DNA of 64,000 bases from Diatrype stigma (Eukaryota; Ascomycota; Sordariomycetes; Xylariales; Diatrypaceae). Location: the NCBI GenBank assembly GCA_022225965.2, contig JAKJXP020000067.1, forward strand, positions 124,001 to 188,000, given 5' to 3'. The position numbers and the translations under genes were made by a program. The notes under the pieces were generated by a model. That model was not told the origin of the DNA. It worked only from the letters and a program-made list of their open reading frames with translations, and made no database searches. Positions within the stretch are counted from its first letter, which is position 1, and every line of letters starts with the position of its first letter. Shown here in pieces: positions 14,101 to 26,699 of this stretch.

Positions 14101-16710
14101 GCGGTTCCGATTAAGGGTTATTTATTGGTCGGGGTATTCTTTGATTAAGGCTAGGTATTAACCCTTGCTGACCGTAAATATATGAATAGTACCGGTATTA
14201 GGCATGATCCCTTAAAAAATGTTCTTGGCGTATCGATCGAAAACAAAGGTGGTATCGGATTGGGTCTGTTCTAGGTTAGTCGACGGGTTAACGATCCGGT
14301 AATGAAATGCTTAATCGCATAATAAAGCGGCAGTTATGTAAAAGCGGTTATTCTCGTTTTAATTATCGTTATTATTTTGGTTCGGAATGTGGTTATTATT
14401 GTTTTATGGTTTAAAATCCGTATTTTGGTCGTTAATGCTTTCATAATCGGCTAAAAAGGCGACATAGTTATTCTTGCGGTTGCCCTTTTTGTTTCTTCAT
14501 CGGTTACGGGCCTTTTTTTGTTCCTTTTCGGAATACTTAGTAAACCAGCATTCTTTTTTTTTGCATACCCAGCATCGGCGTTTCTAGATACGGGCTGGCT
14601 TGTTGTTATTATATCTGCTTTTTCGGTCGTTACGGTAGTACTTTCGGTCGACATAAAACTGGTCGGCCTTGTTATCATCGTCGTTGCTTTCGTTAACCAA
14701 GTATTATCGGTATGCATTCTTTAGATTTTCGTAAGTACCAATAAATGTACGGAACTTATTGGCCAGTCCTTTAAAGTTAGTAGTAGGCTTAAAGAAAACA
14801 TGCTGCAATTAAGGAACGTTGCGATATGTTTAATAAACCGCAGCAATTAATTATTGCTTTCTTTTAAAGTCGGGCCTTAAGGCTCGCTAATATAGCGAGA
14901 ATTTGTCGAGCATGGCTTAAAATACCTTAAGGTTTAACTTGTTTTCGTTATATTTATCCGCCTTAATTCCAAAAAAAGTAATCGAAGTTCAGTTATGATA
15001 ATATTAAACCTTATTTTATTCTGTATTAAAATGCTACTTCATGGCGAGGTATATATCGGTAAAGTACCAATAACGAAGGACATTATAAAAGAAATAAATG
15101 GCGGTTCGTTCAGTTAGAATAATCGAAAATACGGCATGGAACTGGGTTTAACGGATGCCTATTATATAATATACATCCAGGAAAAACCTAAACTTGTCCT
15201 TTAGGATATTATATATTTCTTTAATATAATTGTTCTCTTTATTTTAAGCCTTTTTAAAATGGCCAATTATCGTTAAGGAATACATTTCATTAGGGACTTG
15301 CATAGGCGGGATGTTGTAATAAGTTAATTCCGTTTAATTATTTACCGATATGGGGGTTTAATTTAGCGTAAGCAATCGTGCCATTCGAAAGGAGGAACCT
15401 GAGCCTCCTGGGGGTCCTGGGGAACCTAAGGAACCGGGCGGTCCCTGGCCTCCGTTTGGGGACCCAAGGGAAAAAGGGGGAAGGTTTGGCTGCCGTTATT
15501 GGTTAAATCCTGGAATGGATTAATATCCGGGGGTCTAAGAGGGTCCTAAAGGGGGTACATACGGGAATCCAGTCTGGAATGGTCCCGAAAAGGACATGGT
15601 CTTCCTGGTTGGGTCGTTTGCCTTAATCGTCGGATACGGCGGCATATATGGATTTCCTTATCCAGGCATATAAAGGGCCCATAAATTATATGCCGCGTTA
15701 TAACCTATATATGAATAGCCAGGATACGGGGGGAATCCCATTAAAGGGTACCCTGGTTGGGTTAGGTATTTCGGAACCGGTTGGCCGTAATATCCTTAGA
15801 ACGGTAAGGGCGGTTGCTATTGGTTAGGGCGAGAGTTAGGATAAAAATCGGCGCGTAGGCTTAAGCGTTAGTTAATGCAGGGGTTAAGGCGTTAGTCCGA
15901 ATGGTTAAAGTTTTTTTTAAACCCAATTAGCAACGCTTAGGGGCCTTGGGTATTTAAAGTTTTAAGGGTGGATTATGGGCTTAAGTCGAGCTAGGATTGG
16001 GTTTGGAATGTAAGACGACGCGGCAAAATTGGGTTGTAAAATAAGAAGGGATTGGATAATTCGTCTGTTGGGGTATATAATAATTTGGGGCGGATTTGGC
16101 TCTAGGGGCGTTCCGGGGGATACACTGTTTCTTAATCGGTTTCGATTATTAACGTTCTCCATGCTAATGCGTTAAGTTATTTGGCCTTGGCTGCCTTTAA
16201 TTCCTTTATGTTCCAAATAAGGAATATTTTCGTAATAACGAAATCGGCAAAAGCCTTATTAAACTTGGCGTTGCCCTTATTAACGTAAATCCTTTATTAC
16301 ATAAATGCATTTTTTAAATTAGTTCGTAATAAGGATGGCATTATTTTAAAGTCCCTTGCCGTAAATCCCTATAATCGGCTCTGGTAATTTTCGAACGTTT
16401 TTTCGGATATTCGGACGTTAAGGATATTTAAATCCACATTCTCGAAATTAACCAGCATCATTAATGTTTATATTAATTTTTAACGGTAATCTGTTATTTC
16501 CGGGTCGAATTTTTTCTAATTAATTATTATTGGGTTAAAATGATTAAGCATTGTTAGCGGGCGATTCGTAATAATAAAGACCAATTTAAATAATCGTACT
16601 TAAGCTTTTGAAATAATAGGATTAAGTCCTGGAAAGTTGCTAAAAAGACTTGCCTGTATGTTATTAATAGTACCTTAGGCCGAGGTTTCGGCTTGTTTAT
16701 GTTTCGACAT
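11113..16710 (-). pseudogene. Copia gag-pol polyprotein, RIP-mutated
   Basis: A start ATG at 16710 (MSKHKQAETSA) and an end KGWVKRK-stop at 11113-11115 bound about 5.6 kb. Landmarks on the minus strand: a gag remnant just after the start; a zinc finger CWVCKKKECWFTKYSEKE near 14500-14570; GAG-pre-integrase LYIRFGHSSVSKLYDLL with a Cys pair in FCYHCQ (13670-13830); integrase core around VIADVIYLNNRSVLYVIDTA (13570-13650); a downstream integrase/RT linker frame open over 12601-12834; RT and RNase H toward 11110. Long partial frames survive (13519-13830, 12601-12834, 13876-14061), but scattered stops and Asp-to-Asn changes, such as the second integrase Asp position reading HNPGTNF, show it is inactive. 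Copia integrase precedes RT, which separates it from the Gypsy elements here. Confidence 0.85.
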
Positions 16711-16868
16711 GGCTATTAACGAAAATAATAATAATGATAAGATTCGAAATATAAGCATATAAAAGTAAAAAGGAATTGCAATATTACTGCAATGTCTTTA
16801 ATATCGTGGTAATAACTTTTCTACCTTATTAATTTGTATTATTACTATTTAGCAATACTAATTAATAT

Positions 16869-17050
16869 TAATAGGTACGTACGTAAATTAAAGAAAGCAA
16901 ATAATAATATAGGATAAGACGGTTATATATTAAGTTGTTTAAGATAAGAAGAATCTATTTAAGGGAATATGGGCAAAAGCCTACACTTATATAAAGCCTT
17001 ATTGGCTTACGTAAAGCAACGCTTCTTTATTTAAGCGTTGGATATAACCA
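16869..17050 (-). repeat. Copia LTR, right copy (5' LTR in element orientation)
   Basis: Direct repeat of 10828-11009 with mostly RIP-type transitions. The gag start follows about 160 bp further on in the minus direction. Confidence 0.85.
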
Positions 17051-20000
17051 TTATTATTACGGTTAAAACCCGCTTTTATTCATTTTATTAGCTATTTCCG
17101 AATACGACTTTTAATTATTAAGATATTTTCGGAATATATTTTAAACAGCTTTTCTTATAAATATTCGAAAATTTTTATTATTACCGTAATTTCGATATTT
17201 CGGAAAGCCGTTAAAAAGCAATTAGCCATTTTAAACGGCGGCGGAATATATGCCATTATGTTTGCTTAAAATATTCGTAATTAATAAATAATAATTAAGG
17301 AATTTTATATAATAAGGGAGCCAATAAATATTGCCGGAAATTAAATATTAGGTATATTATGTATTATATTAAGGCAAATATGTAAATAAATAATTCCTAT
17401 TATTTTAAATAATTAATAAATAAATTAATAATTCTTTAATAGCAATTATTAGCATTATTAATTACTTTTATATAATAAATAAATTATATTATATTAAAAA
17501 GGAATATTAATAAATGCTAAAAAACCGAAATAAAATAAAAAGTAATTAATTAAGTTATTAAGTTAATATTACAAAAAAAAAGAAAATTATTAAAATATAT
17601 TACAAATTATCGAAATCCCTTTATACGTTTTTTTGCATTAGCAAGGTCGTTTTTGTTATTTATATTATTTGCTTTAAAGAAAATCTTTACATTATTAAGT
17701 TTATTAATTGATTCGTATAAATATAAGTAATATATAAATAATAAATTAAAAGTTCAAATAATTAAGAAAAAACGATATAATTGTTTTTTCGGCATTATTG
17801 CCGTTTGCTTTTATTTATAAAAACTTTTGTTTGTTTTAATTATTAGCGATTCGTTAACCGAAACGATTGCTTTTGTTTTGTTATAAGTTCCTATTTATTC
17901 GGATCTTTTTTTCGGGCTTTATTCGAACTTTTCGCGATTAATTTAAGGGATTAAACAAAAAGCCTTAGCCGTTTTCGGTTATGCCCTTTTTTTTTAATGT
18001 AATAATAATAAGTAACGGTTTTCGTATTAGCATCGAGGATTCGTAAAGTCCTTAATTTATGGATACGTCGAGTTTTAAGATATATCCCATTTTTTTATCG
18101 CATTCTTGCATTTTTTTTTTAGTTATATCGATTAAATTTTATCGTAAATGCCATTTATCGTATACGGCATTAAAACCTGTTTATTATATTAAGTACTTAA
18201 TTTTTCCCCGGATTATTCGTTTATTTAGCAGTTTTTTTATTTCGAAATATTTATAAGGTTTCTTAAAGATTTTCTTATTTTTTTTAATTTTTATAGCCAA
18301 TTCTTTACGTAATAATATCGAAATTCGTTAATACGGATTATTTCCCGACGCAATTGCCGGTTTTAAATAAGTTATTAACATTATCGGATATATATTTTAG
18401 GCCTTATTAAAGTTTAATTCGTAAATTAAATCATTTATTTTACGCATTATCTTAAAAAGGCTTACGAATTAAAGGGCCATTTTTCTATTAGGAATATATA
18501 ATAATAAATACCTTTTATATAGGCATATTTTAATTCATAATTCTTTTTCGAATATTACCGGCTTATATTTAACGTTATATTTTTAAATTATAACATAAAT
18601 TATTAGCGACTTTATAATTTATGCCGCTTTTCGAAATATCGCAGTTATTAATTAATTAATGGGCCGTTATAATAATGGTTTTTCCAAATATATTCGGATA
18701 CTTATAAGATATTCGTTAAATAAGCATTTAATTTTTATTAATTTCCTATTATTAAATACCGCTATAAGCCATAGTATAATTTTTATCCATAACTTTTTAG
18801 GATATATTTAATTTTAATACCGAAATGCCGTTTTTATCGTTTAATTCTTGCATTTAAATAAATTATTTGCTTATAAATAATAGGCTATTATATATCGTTA
18901 ATATATTTCTATTGTTAATTATATTTTATGCCATATTTCTTATACGAATTTCATATTTCTATCCGTAATAATCATTTTTGGAATTCCTTAATTGCTTATT
19001 AATAGTTACCGATTAATTATAAGTCCTTAATTTTTACCGGAATATTATAAATGCTTTAAAACGATTAGAATTATTTTAAATGCTTTATTCGTAATTATTA
19101 TAAATATATCGAACGAATCGAATCCGGAAATCGATTATTTTATATAGGCAAATTTTATTAATGGCATAGCCGTAACGATATTTAACGTAACCGTATAAAA
19201 CGGAACTAAAAGTATTTAAATTAACTGCAACTTTTTATACGGCTAATGGCGCAATATTCGAATATTATCGCATATTAAGCAATATTTTATATATTTTTCC
19301 ATATTTTTTTACGTTTATAAAATGCAATACGATAATATAAGTTTTTTTTACGTTATTATAATGCCTTAATAAAAGCGTTTGTTATAGCATTTTTTTAATA
19401 CTTTTTATTTATATATATAAAATATATATAAGCGCTTATTTAATAGCGGGCTTTTGGAATATAGCAGTCCATTTTCGTTAAGACGGAACGTCGCGTTTTT
19501 TGCCGGCTAGTTATTATTACGTAGCTTTTTTAAGTTTTTTACGACTTTACGCCATTATTTCCGATTACCGATTTTATATCCTTTGCGTATTTTTCTTTTA
19601 AAATCCTTAATAAAGCTTATTATGTTTGCTTGGTTTTTATTTTTAAGGGCCTTTTTTATTAGCAAGTCCTTAATTAGGAATATCGTATCCAAAGTATTTT
19701 TTTTTAAAGAAGTACTGCTACTGCGAACCGGTAATCGTAATAACGCATTTGGCACTATATTGGAATTCCCAAATATATATATCACCGATAGCGGGTATTC
19801 CCTTAAAAATATTAAGGCCGCTTATAACCGGTAATTAACTTTCGTAACGTTTTGGGTTTCTAGATTTTTTTTTTCGATAATGCCTTTAATAATATTATAA
19901 TTAATAAATACCATTACCGAAGGCTTTTTCGTAAACCTAATATATATCCGCAATTTCTTAATTACTTATACCAAATATATTACTTTTAATTTTATAGGCC

Positions 20001-23000
20001 AATATATTTTTTTCGCTTAATTAATGCATTTACTTAAATATAATATAAAACGCATAGCTATTTTAAATATTTGGCTTTTTCCGTTTTAGGAATATTTCGG
20101 AATTACATAAAACAATATTATTTTAAAACCATTTTTAAATGCATTTAATTAAATAAACGCCTATATAATTAAATCGAAATAAATTAAGATAATTTTCTTA
20201 AATAATACATCCTTAATGCGTTAAAACAATTTTAATTTTTTATTTTTTAATTAAAAATTGGTACTATAAATATAAGCCTTACGTTGCTGCTTATTAAAAA
20301 TTTTACCTTAATTCCGGCTTTATTTTAATAATTAAGTTTTAAATTATTTAAAAGGCTTATTATAATAAACATAGTTTTTTATTAAATGCCTTAATTAATT
20401 TATAAATTCAATTTAATGCTTTAAGTTATTAAAATTTATAAAAGGCTTTATGTAATAAATGGCCTTTAGCTTTTTTTTGTTATTTATAATTTAAAGCCGT
20501 TTATTCGAAAGCTTAGCAATTATATCGACGAATATTTTATAAAGAACTTCTTAAAAAAAAAATAATAATCCAATATTTTCGAATGTTATAAATATTTAAT
20601 TTAAATATTCCAAATGTTTCTTTTAATTATTAGAAAATATTATAATATCGTTAATATAAATTATTAAGCAATATTTATAAAGCCTTAGGATTCGGTTAAT
20701 TTATTTTTATACAAACGGAAATAAATTTTTAAAGCTTATGGGTAATACATTTAGGCGTTTCAATTCTTTATGGCTAATAATAATAAAAATATTTCGGAAT
20801 TCCTTTTATATTAAGAATTAATAAAAGAATTTCTTAGTATTTATTATAATAATAAACTTTTTTTTACGCAGTTTCGCCGTTATTTCGTATTATTTAAGTA
20901 ATAAATATACGTCTTTTAATATTACCTTATTTTATAGTCGTAAGTTTATAATTATTCGTTTTTTATATACGCTATTTTTAATAACCTAAGTTACGAAATA
21001 AGCTATTACGAAAAAAATAACTCGCAATTAGTAATTTATGCGGCCCGTATTATGTAATAATTAAAAGGTTTCGTTAATAATTTTTTACTTAATAACGCCT
21101 TATAAATAAAGCCTGGCTATAATTTTATATTTATATTACTTAAATATTAATTCGATAATTATTTGCTTTTCTTTTAAAAGGTTGATAATATTCCCATTTT
21201 TTTATATTTCCGTATATCGTAATAATAAGTCCTAAATACGGGCTAAAAATGTTTCATTCTTAATACAAATATGTATTCCTTTAAACGTTTCCGTTTTTTT
21301 TAAATTATTAAAACGCCTTGTTTTAAATTTAAAATTCCGATTTTCGATTAATCCATTTAGGAATTCTTTTTCGTTTTTTTTAATTGCTAAAAATACGATA
21401 TCCGTATTTATTTTTTTTGCTTTATGCAAAGTTATTCGTTATATTTACCGAAATATTTCTTTTAGCTTTTCATAACTTTCGTATATTTCAGGTTGTTTTT
21501 CCGTATTTGCTGCTTCGTTTTTTAGGCTTAAAGATTAACTTTTTATATTATTTCGCTTCCCTTTATTTTTAATATGCTTATAAATGCTTTTAAATAGTTT
21601 CTTAATATTCCTAAACGGTTTTTTAATATTTTTGGACATTTATTTATCGTTTTTAGGTAATTCTTTAATACTTTTAGCCATTTGCTTATTACTTTTAAAT
21701 GGCTTTTTAATATTTTTGGCTGGCTTTTTTATATTTTTAAGCTTTGGCTTATAATATTCGGCTGCTTGTTTAGCCATATTAGTTGGTTTTTTTTTCGATT
21801 TTAAAATATATTTATTAGCTTTTGTTATTGCTAAGTATTTATTTTATTTTTCGGCCATAACGGCTAACGTTTTTTTAAGAAATCTGGCATTATTATTTAT
21901 AAGCCTTAAAAATTTAAATTTATTATTTGCCTTAATTTAAAATATTGGATTGGACTTAATATGGATTATTAAACCTATACGTATATTAATAATTCGACGG
22001 GCCTTTTTACGATTTCTTAATGGCCAGCATATTTCGATTAATATTTTTAAATTAATGTCATTATAATATTAAAAGTATTGCATTATTTCGGTTAATAACG
22101 TATAATAGCTTAATTTTTGGCCCTTTAATATATTTATAAGGTTTTGCTTAATATTAATAACCTTAATCTGCCGTTTTTCGTTAATAATATAAGGCATTAC
22201 TTTTAACGTATCGGAATTAAAATAATAATTAATGCTTTGTTATAATTAAACGTTTTTTTTTCCGATACGAATTGGGCATATAATGCTATTCCCTAAACGC
22301 AAAATGAACTATTCTTTAACGTATGCTTTAATTTTCTGCCTATTCGCCTTTAAGTAAAACGTAACGTTTATTTTAACGTTATTGCATTAATTAATACGCA
22401 AATAACGATTTTAAACGAATATATTAATTCCGTATTAATATAAGAAGCCATTTCTTAATAATAATCCGATAAAAAATTTCGGAAATACTTAGGCCTCGAA
22501 TTAAAAACGTACCTTTATACGGCGGCCTAAATATTAGCTTATTATTATAAATATGCCCGTTATTTTAATTGAGTTGCGAATTTCTTGTTTTTTTATTTCG
22601 GTTATTCCTTATATTTGCGTTTCGTTAATAATTACGTTCTCGCATTTATATAAAGTATTTTTTTTAATAAGCTAAATATTTGCGCCAATATCGATACAAG
22701 CCGTATCGGATAATATTTAACCAATTTTGTCGCATAAATGCATTTTTATGTATAAATAATTCATAAAATCCTTTAGGCCGTATCCGGACCTATTAGGTTT
22801 TAATACGAACTCCGAAAGGGCCATTAAAATGTAACGATTTTTTTCGATTAGATTAAAACAATAAAAACGCCTTTCGATAATTTCTTAAAATTAAATATAA
22901 ATTCTTAGGTTATTATTGGTTATAAATTTAAAATAGCAATTTTTGTAATAAAATAAATTATCGTTTATTATTTGTTAAACCTTATTATACGATTTTTTTT

Positions 23001-25694
23001 TAGGCCGTATTTTAATTAAGGGTCGCTATTATTATTATCGTTAATATCGCTATTAGCCTCGAACGTATTTACGATATTGGCACGCTTTTAAATCTTATCC
23101 GTATTTTTACCTCTTATTTTAGGAGCTTTGTTAATTTAAAACTAGCTATTGGTACGTAATGCCGATTTGGTTTATTCTCCGGACTTTTCGGCTATTAAAA
23201 AACCCGATCGACGTTCCTATCGGCAATAAATCGAACGTTCGTCGGAAAAGGACGCAGTATTATCGAAACGGACCCTACCAGTATTACATAATACGGTAGT
23301 CTTAAAAAAAAATCTGCGAAGGAATTTTATATTAATCCAATTAAGCATATAAGCATTTATAACTTAAATAATTCTTTTAATAATACATTACTTATTAAAA
23401 TAATCCAACGTAAATAACGTTATACGTAATTCCGAAAATAATAAAATACGAACTTTATTTTTTAACTTTTAATTAATATAATCCGCCATTTTGGCTAGCG
23501 CTTTAATTCGCGTTATTTAAGCCTTTAATTCGAATTCTTTAATTTAATTCCAGCCGTACTTATATATTCGAAACGTCCGGATTATTACTAATTGCCTTAT
23601 ACCAAAACGGGCCTTAAAGTAATTCCGTAATATATTTAATAATTATTTATCGTAAATTACTTAATGCTTTTCGTAAATAAATTCGGTTATTCATTAATTT
23701 GCAGCTTCGTTCTTAAAATAAAGGTAAAAATTAAATAAGATTTTCCTAATAATTTCGAAATTTTTAAATGCTTAAGCCTCGAATTTTTTTAATTACGGAA
23801 TATAACTAAACCATATTATTGATCCGTTAAAACCAGCAATCGAAATAAATTCCAGGCGTTTTCGGTAGTTCTAAAAATCGAAAAACCTAAAATTCTTAAC
23901 GCGAAATTTCCAGGTTTCCGTATCGCTGCTTATACGTCCAATTAAGGCCTTTAATAATCGAATAGCCCACTTAGGACCGTCGGAAGTATCCGTATTTATA
24001 AAGCGGCTTCGATATTCCGGTCGTTTTAGGATTTAAATGGCCTGTTTTAATGCGTCCCATAATTATTAAAACCGGAAAAACAGCTAATCGTTTTTAAAGT
24101 TTTCCGGACGTAATGTAAATTGCTAAATATATATCGATAATTAGCTGTTAAAAAATATTTCGTTTCGTTATAATAAATACTCCCGCAATAACGTTCCGTT
24201 TCGTATATGCATTTAAAAATTCCGTTTAGTATTATTAATAACATAATAGCTATTAAAAGGTTCCGCTTATGCCTAAACATTAAATGGCTTTCCGTAAAAG
24301 TACTTCTTATATCGTTGCAATGCATTATCCGGTATATATAATTCAAATGGCCCTATATAAAATTATTTTTTTAAACGGCATAATTCGTTACCGGAATAAT
24401 CGATTTCTTTAATAACGAACGGTTATTGGTAATGTTAAAAATCGGTATTTTTTTGCGGCAACGATCTTTTTCGATAAAAATATCCTTTCTTATGGTTTTT
24501 ATAAATATCTTAAATTATTTAAACCATTCCTTAAAATAATATTTTATTTTAAATTTTTTTTCGTTATTAAAATAAAATTAATTTATCGGTATAATAAAAA
24601 TACAATTAGGCTATTTTCGTCCGGATATAACAAAGTTAGGCATAATTATTAATCTCCCAAAATTTTTCCGTACCGTTTTCGATACCGGCTGTTCCAAATT
24701 CTGGGCGAACGACATTCGTCGGGGGATTCCGTATCGATTTATATACGCAGAAATCCTTGGCTTCAGATTGTTCGGTTAAAATGGGTCCCTTAAGTTCATT
24801 TGGCCTTTTTAAATAATTAGGTTTTTTACCGAAGAATCTTTAGATATTGGCGAATTATTCTTTTTCGCGGTAATAACGAACATATCGTATAAAAGGAATT
24901 CTGAAATGGCTAACGACTTTTAAAGGGTAACCCCTTTTGTTTTAGGAATTAATTCCATTAAAAAAGCCATTAATTTTTCCGTATTAGCTGTACGTTCCAA
25001 GAAAAAAAAATTTTTCCGAACGTTCGGACTTTTTAATTAACAAAAGCTCCGCTTTAATAATATTATTCGTTAAAAAATCTAACGACTTCTTTTATTAACG
25101 TAACAACATTAGGAAATTTTAAAGCCTTCGGATTCCTTTTTTAACGCTTTTTTACGAGGTTATGGAAACCGCCGGTTTCGATACCGGCTATATAATTATG
25201 TCCAGCCCTTTGTTGTATATCGTTCTTATCTATCGCATGGTTTTCTTAATTCGCATTAAAAAGGTAAACTGAAATTTCGGAAAGTCCCAAGCATTCGCCA
25301 AACTTATAATCGTAAACCATAAATTAATAAATTCAAATTCTTATATTGCTAATAATTAAAGCCAATTCTCGTATAAAGCAAGAAACGCCTTTTTTTATTT
25401 ATAAAGCGCGTTATAACAAATTGCCGAAAAGGCTTTATAAAAAGCCGTAAGCAATATTACGTTTTCGTCCGTAAGCTTGTTATTTAATTTAAATAATTCC
25501 TTTAAAATAATTAGGATTTTATTTGCTTAAGCCGGTATTTAATTAGCCTGCTTTAAAGCAATTCGGGCTTTTTAATCTTTCTTGCCCATTATAAGGTTTA
25601 AAGGGATTTACGTTTTTAACGGTTACGCGTCGTCTTCGAAATTTAGTAAATTATAAATAATTAATACTAGATTTTAATCAGAAATGCTACCATA
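17051..25694 (-). pseudogene. Gypsy-2 gag-pol remnant
   Basis: Minus-strand landmarks in Ty3/Gypsy order. The gag region is about 23-25.6 kb with no clear motif left. The RT active site reads CLIIYINDIIIFSNN (YINDI at 20644-20658, expected YIDDI), followed by KKHLEYLN. The RNase H end/connection is GNSNIVPNALLRLPVR (19720-19780; family consensus GKxNxVADALSR). The integrase core is GFDSFDIFIIITNKA (19081-19128), then GIPKMIITDRNMKF (18943-18990), where the second catalytic Asp survives. RIP stops occur every few dozen codons. From 17051 to about 17900 no domain is recognisable. Confidence 0.8.
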
Positions 25695-25954
25695 TGTTAT
25701 GGACGTCCCGAATTTCTTACTTTTAGTTAGGAATGCCGGCGGCGTCGATAACGTCGACTATATATAAGGGCACAGCACCGTTATGCAATGCTTAGTATTA
25801 CTTATTACCAATATAAAGGTAAAGTTATGAAATAATAAAAGCATGAATTGCTATGGAGTACTAGGAATTCTAAGAATTTCTATATAGTCCTTGGCAATAT
25901 TAAGTAGGAATACGTAATATTAAATAATCCTAGGAACTACTGTATTACGTAACA
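25695..25954 (-). repeat. Gypsy-2 LTR, right copy (5' LTR in element orientation)
   Basis: 260 bp from TGTTATGG to GTAACA, less RIP-mutated at its outer end than the left copy. It is followed by TTTAC (25955-25959), the target duplication. Confidence 0.9.
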
Positions 25955-25959
25955 TTTAC

Positions 25960-26690
25960 TTTAACTATAAAGATTATATTATTAACGGCCCTAGCACCCG
26001 ACGATAGAAAAAATTGGCCTATAACAGTTTTTAAGTCCGGAATTTATCCGATTTGCCATTGTTTTCGGTAAATAAGCAAATACGCTAAAATAAAGCTATT
26101 AATATTATGAAAAACGATATATATAAAATTTACGGCGATTCGTTACGATATATAAAAATATACGATAATCGTAAAAAAACGACTTTAGCTTTCGATAACC
26201 TTAATAACGAAAAATTGGCTTTAAATGCCATTTGTTATAATAAAAGTTTTAGGGATAATTTTGGTTCTTACTTAAAAAAAAAAAAAAAAAAATTAAATCT
26301 TTTCGGGCGGATCTGTTTCCAATTAATAAATATATTAAACAATTATATGCTATTATAATACGCTTTTTCGCTGCAGTTTCTCGTTCTCGACTTTTTCCAC
26401 TTACGAATATAACCTTAACATAGGCATTTCCGGAACGTCCCGTAATTAATCGTTAATTAAAACAAAGAAATATTAATTTAAACCCTTAATGATTGGTTAA
26501 TTAATGATTCGATAATATAGGAATTATAATTAGCAATATTACCGATACGCCAAAAAAACAGGCAAAAGTTCGTCGACTTTGTTATATTTAAAAAAATTAC
26601 TTTATAAAAGCATTAAATAACATTCGCTTAATTAATTTGGTATAACATATTATTATTATCGATAAATCCGTTAAACCTTTTAGATTTAAA
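25960..26690 (+). pseudogene. Gypsy-1 internal sequence just right of the Gypsy-2 insertion
   Basis: It rejoins 9132-9137 once Gypsy-2 and one TTTAC copy are taken out. It should be pol sequence between protease and RT, but RIP has removed recognisable motifs. A short open frame at 26107-26358 ends in a poly-A run and is probably chance. Confidence 0.45.
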
Positions 26691-26699
26691 TAACCTAAA

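Larger units (their letters stand above)
10828..17050 (-). mobile_element. Ty1/Copia LTR retrotransposon nested in Gypsy-2
   Basis: Paired 182-bp LTRs (10828-11009 and 16869-17050, constant offset 6041) begin TGGT/TAAT and end AACCA, so the ends are roughly TGGT...ACCA; boundaries may be off by 1-2 bp. Flanks TTATT at both sides suggest a 5-bp target duplication. The minus strand carries a nearly collinear polyprotein in Copia order (gag, CCHC, protease, integrase, RT, RNase H). It is the least AT-rich part of the block and has the fewest stops, so it is probably the latest insertion. Confidence 0.88.
9138..25954 (-). mobile_element. Gypsy-2, Ty3/Gypsy retrotransposon inserted in Gypsy-1, itself interrupted by Copia
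   Basis: Two 260-bp LTRs (9138-9397 and 25695-25954) start TGTTATGGACGTCCCG; the right copy ends TATTACGTAACA. Perfect 5-bp target duplications TTTAC flank the element (9133-9137 and 25955-25959). Coding remnants (RT, RNase H end, integrase) lie on the minus strand. In that orientation a primer-binding site starting TGGTAGCATTTCTG follows the right-hand LTR directly, and a purine-rich tract (AAAGGGGCATA) precedes the left-hand LTR. Without the Copia insert the internal region is about 10 kb. Confidence 0.9.
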
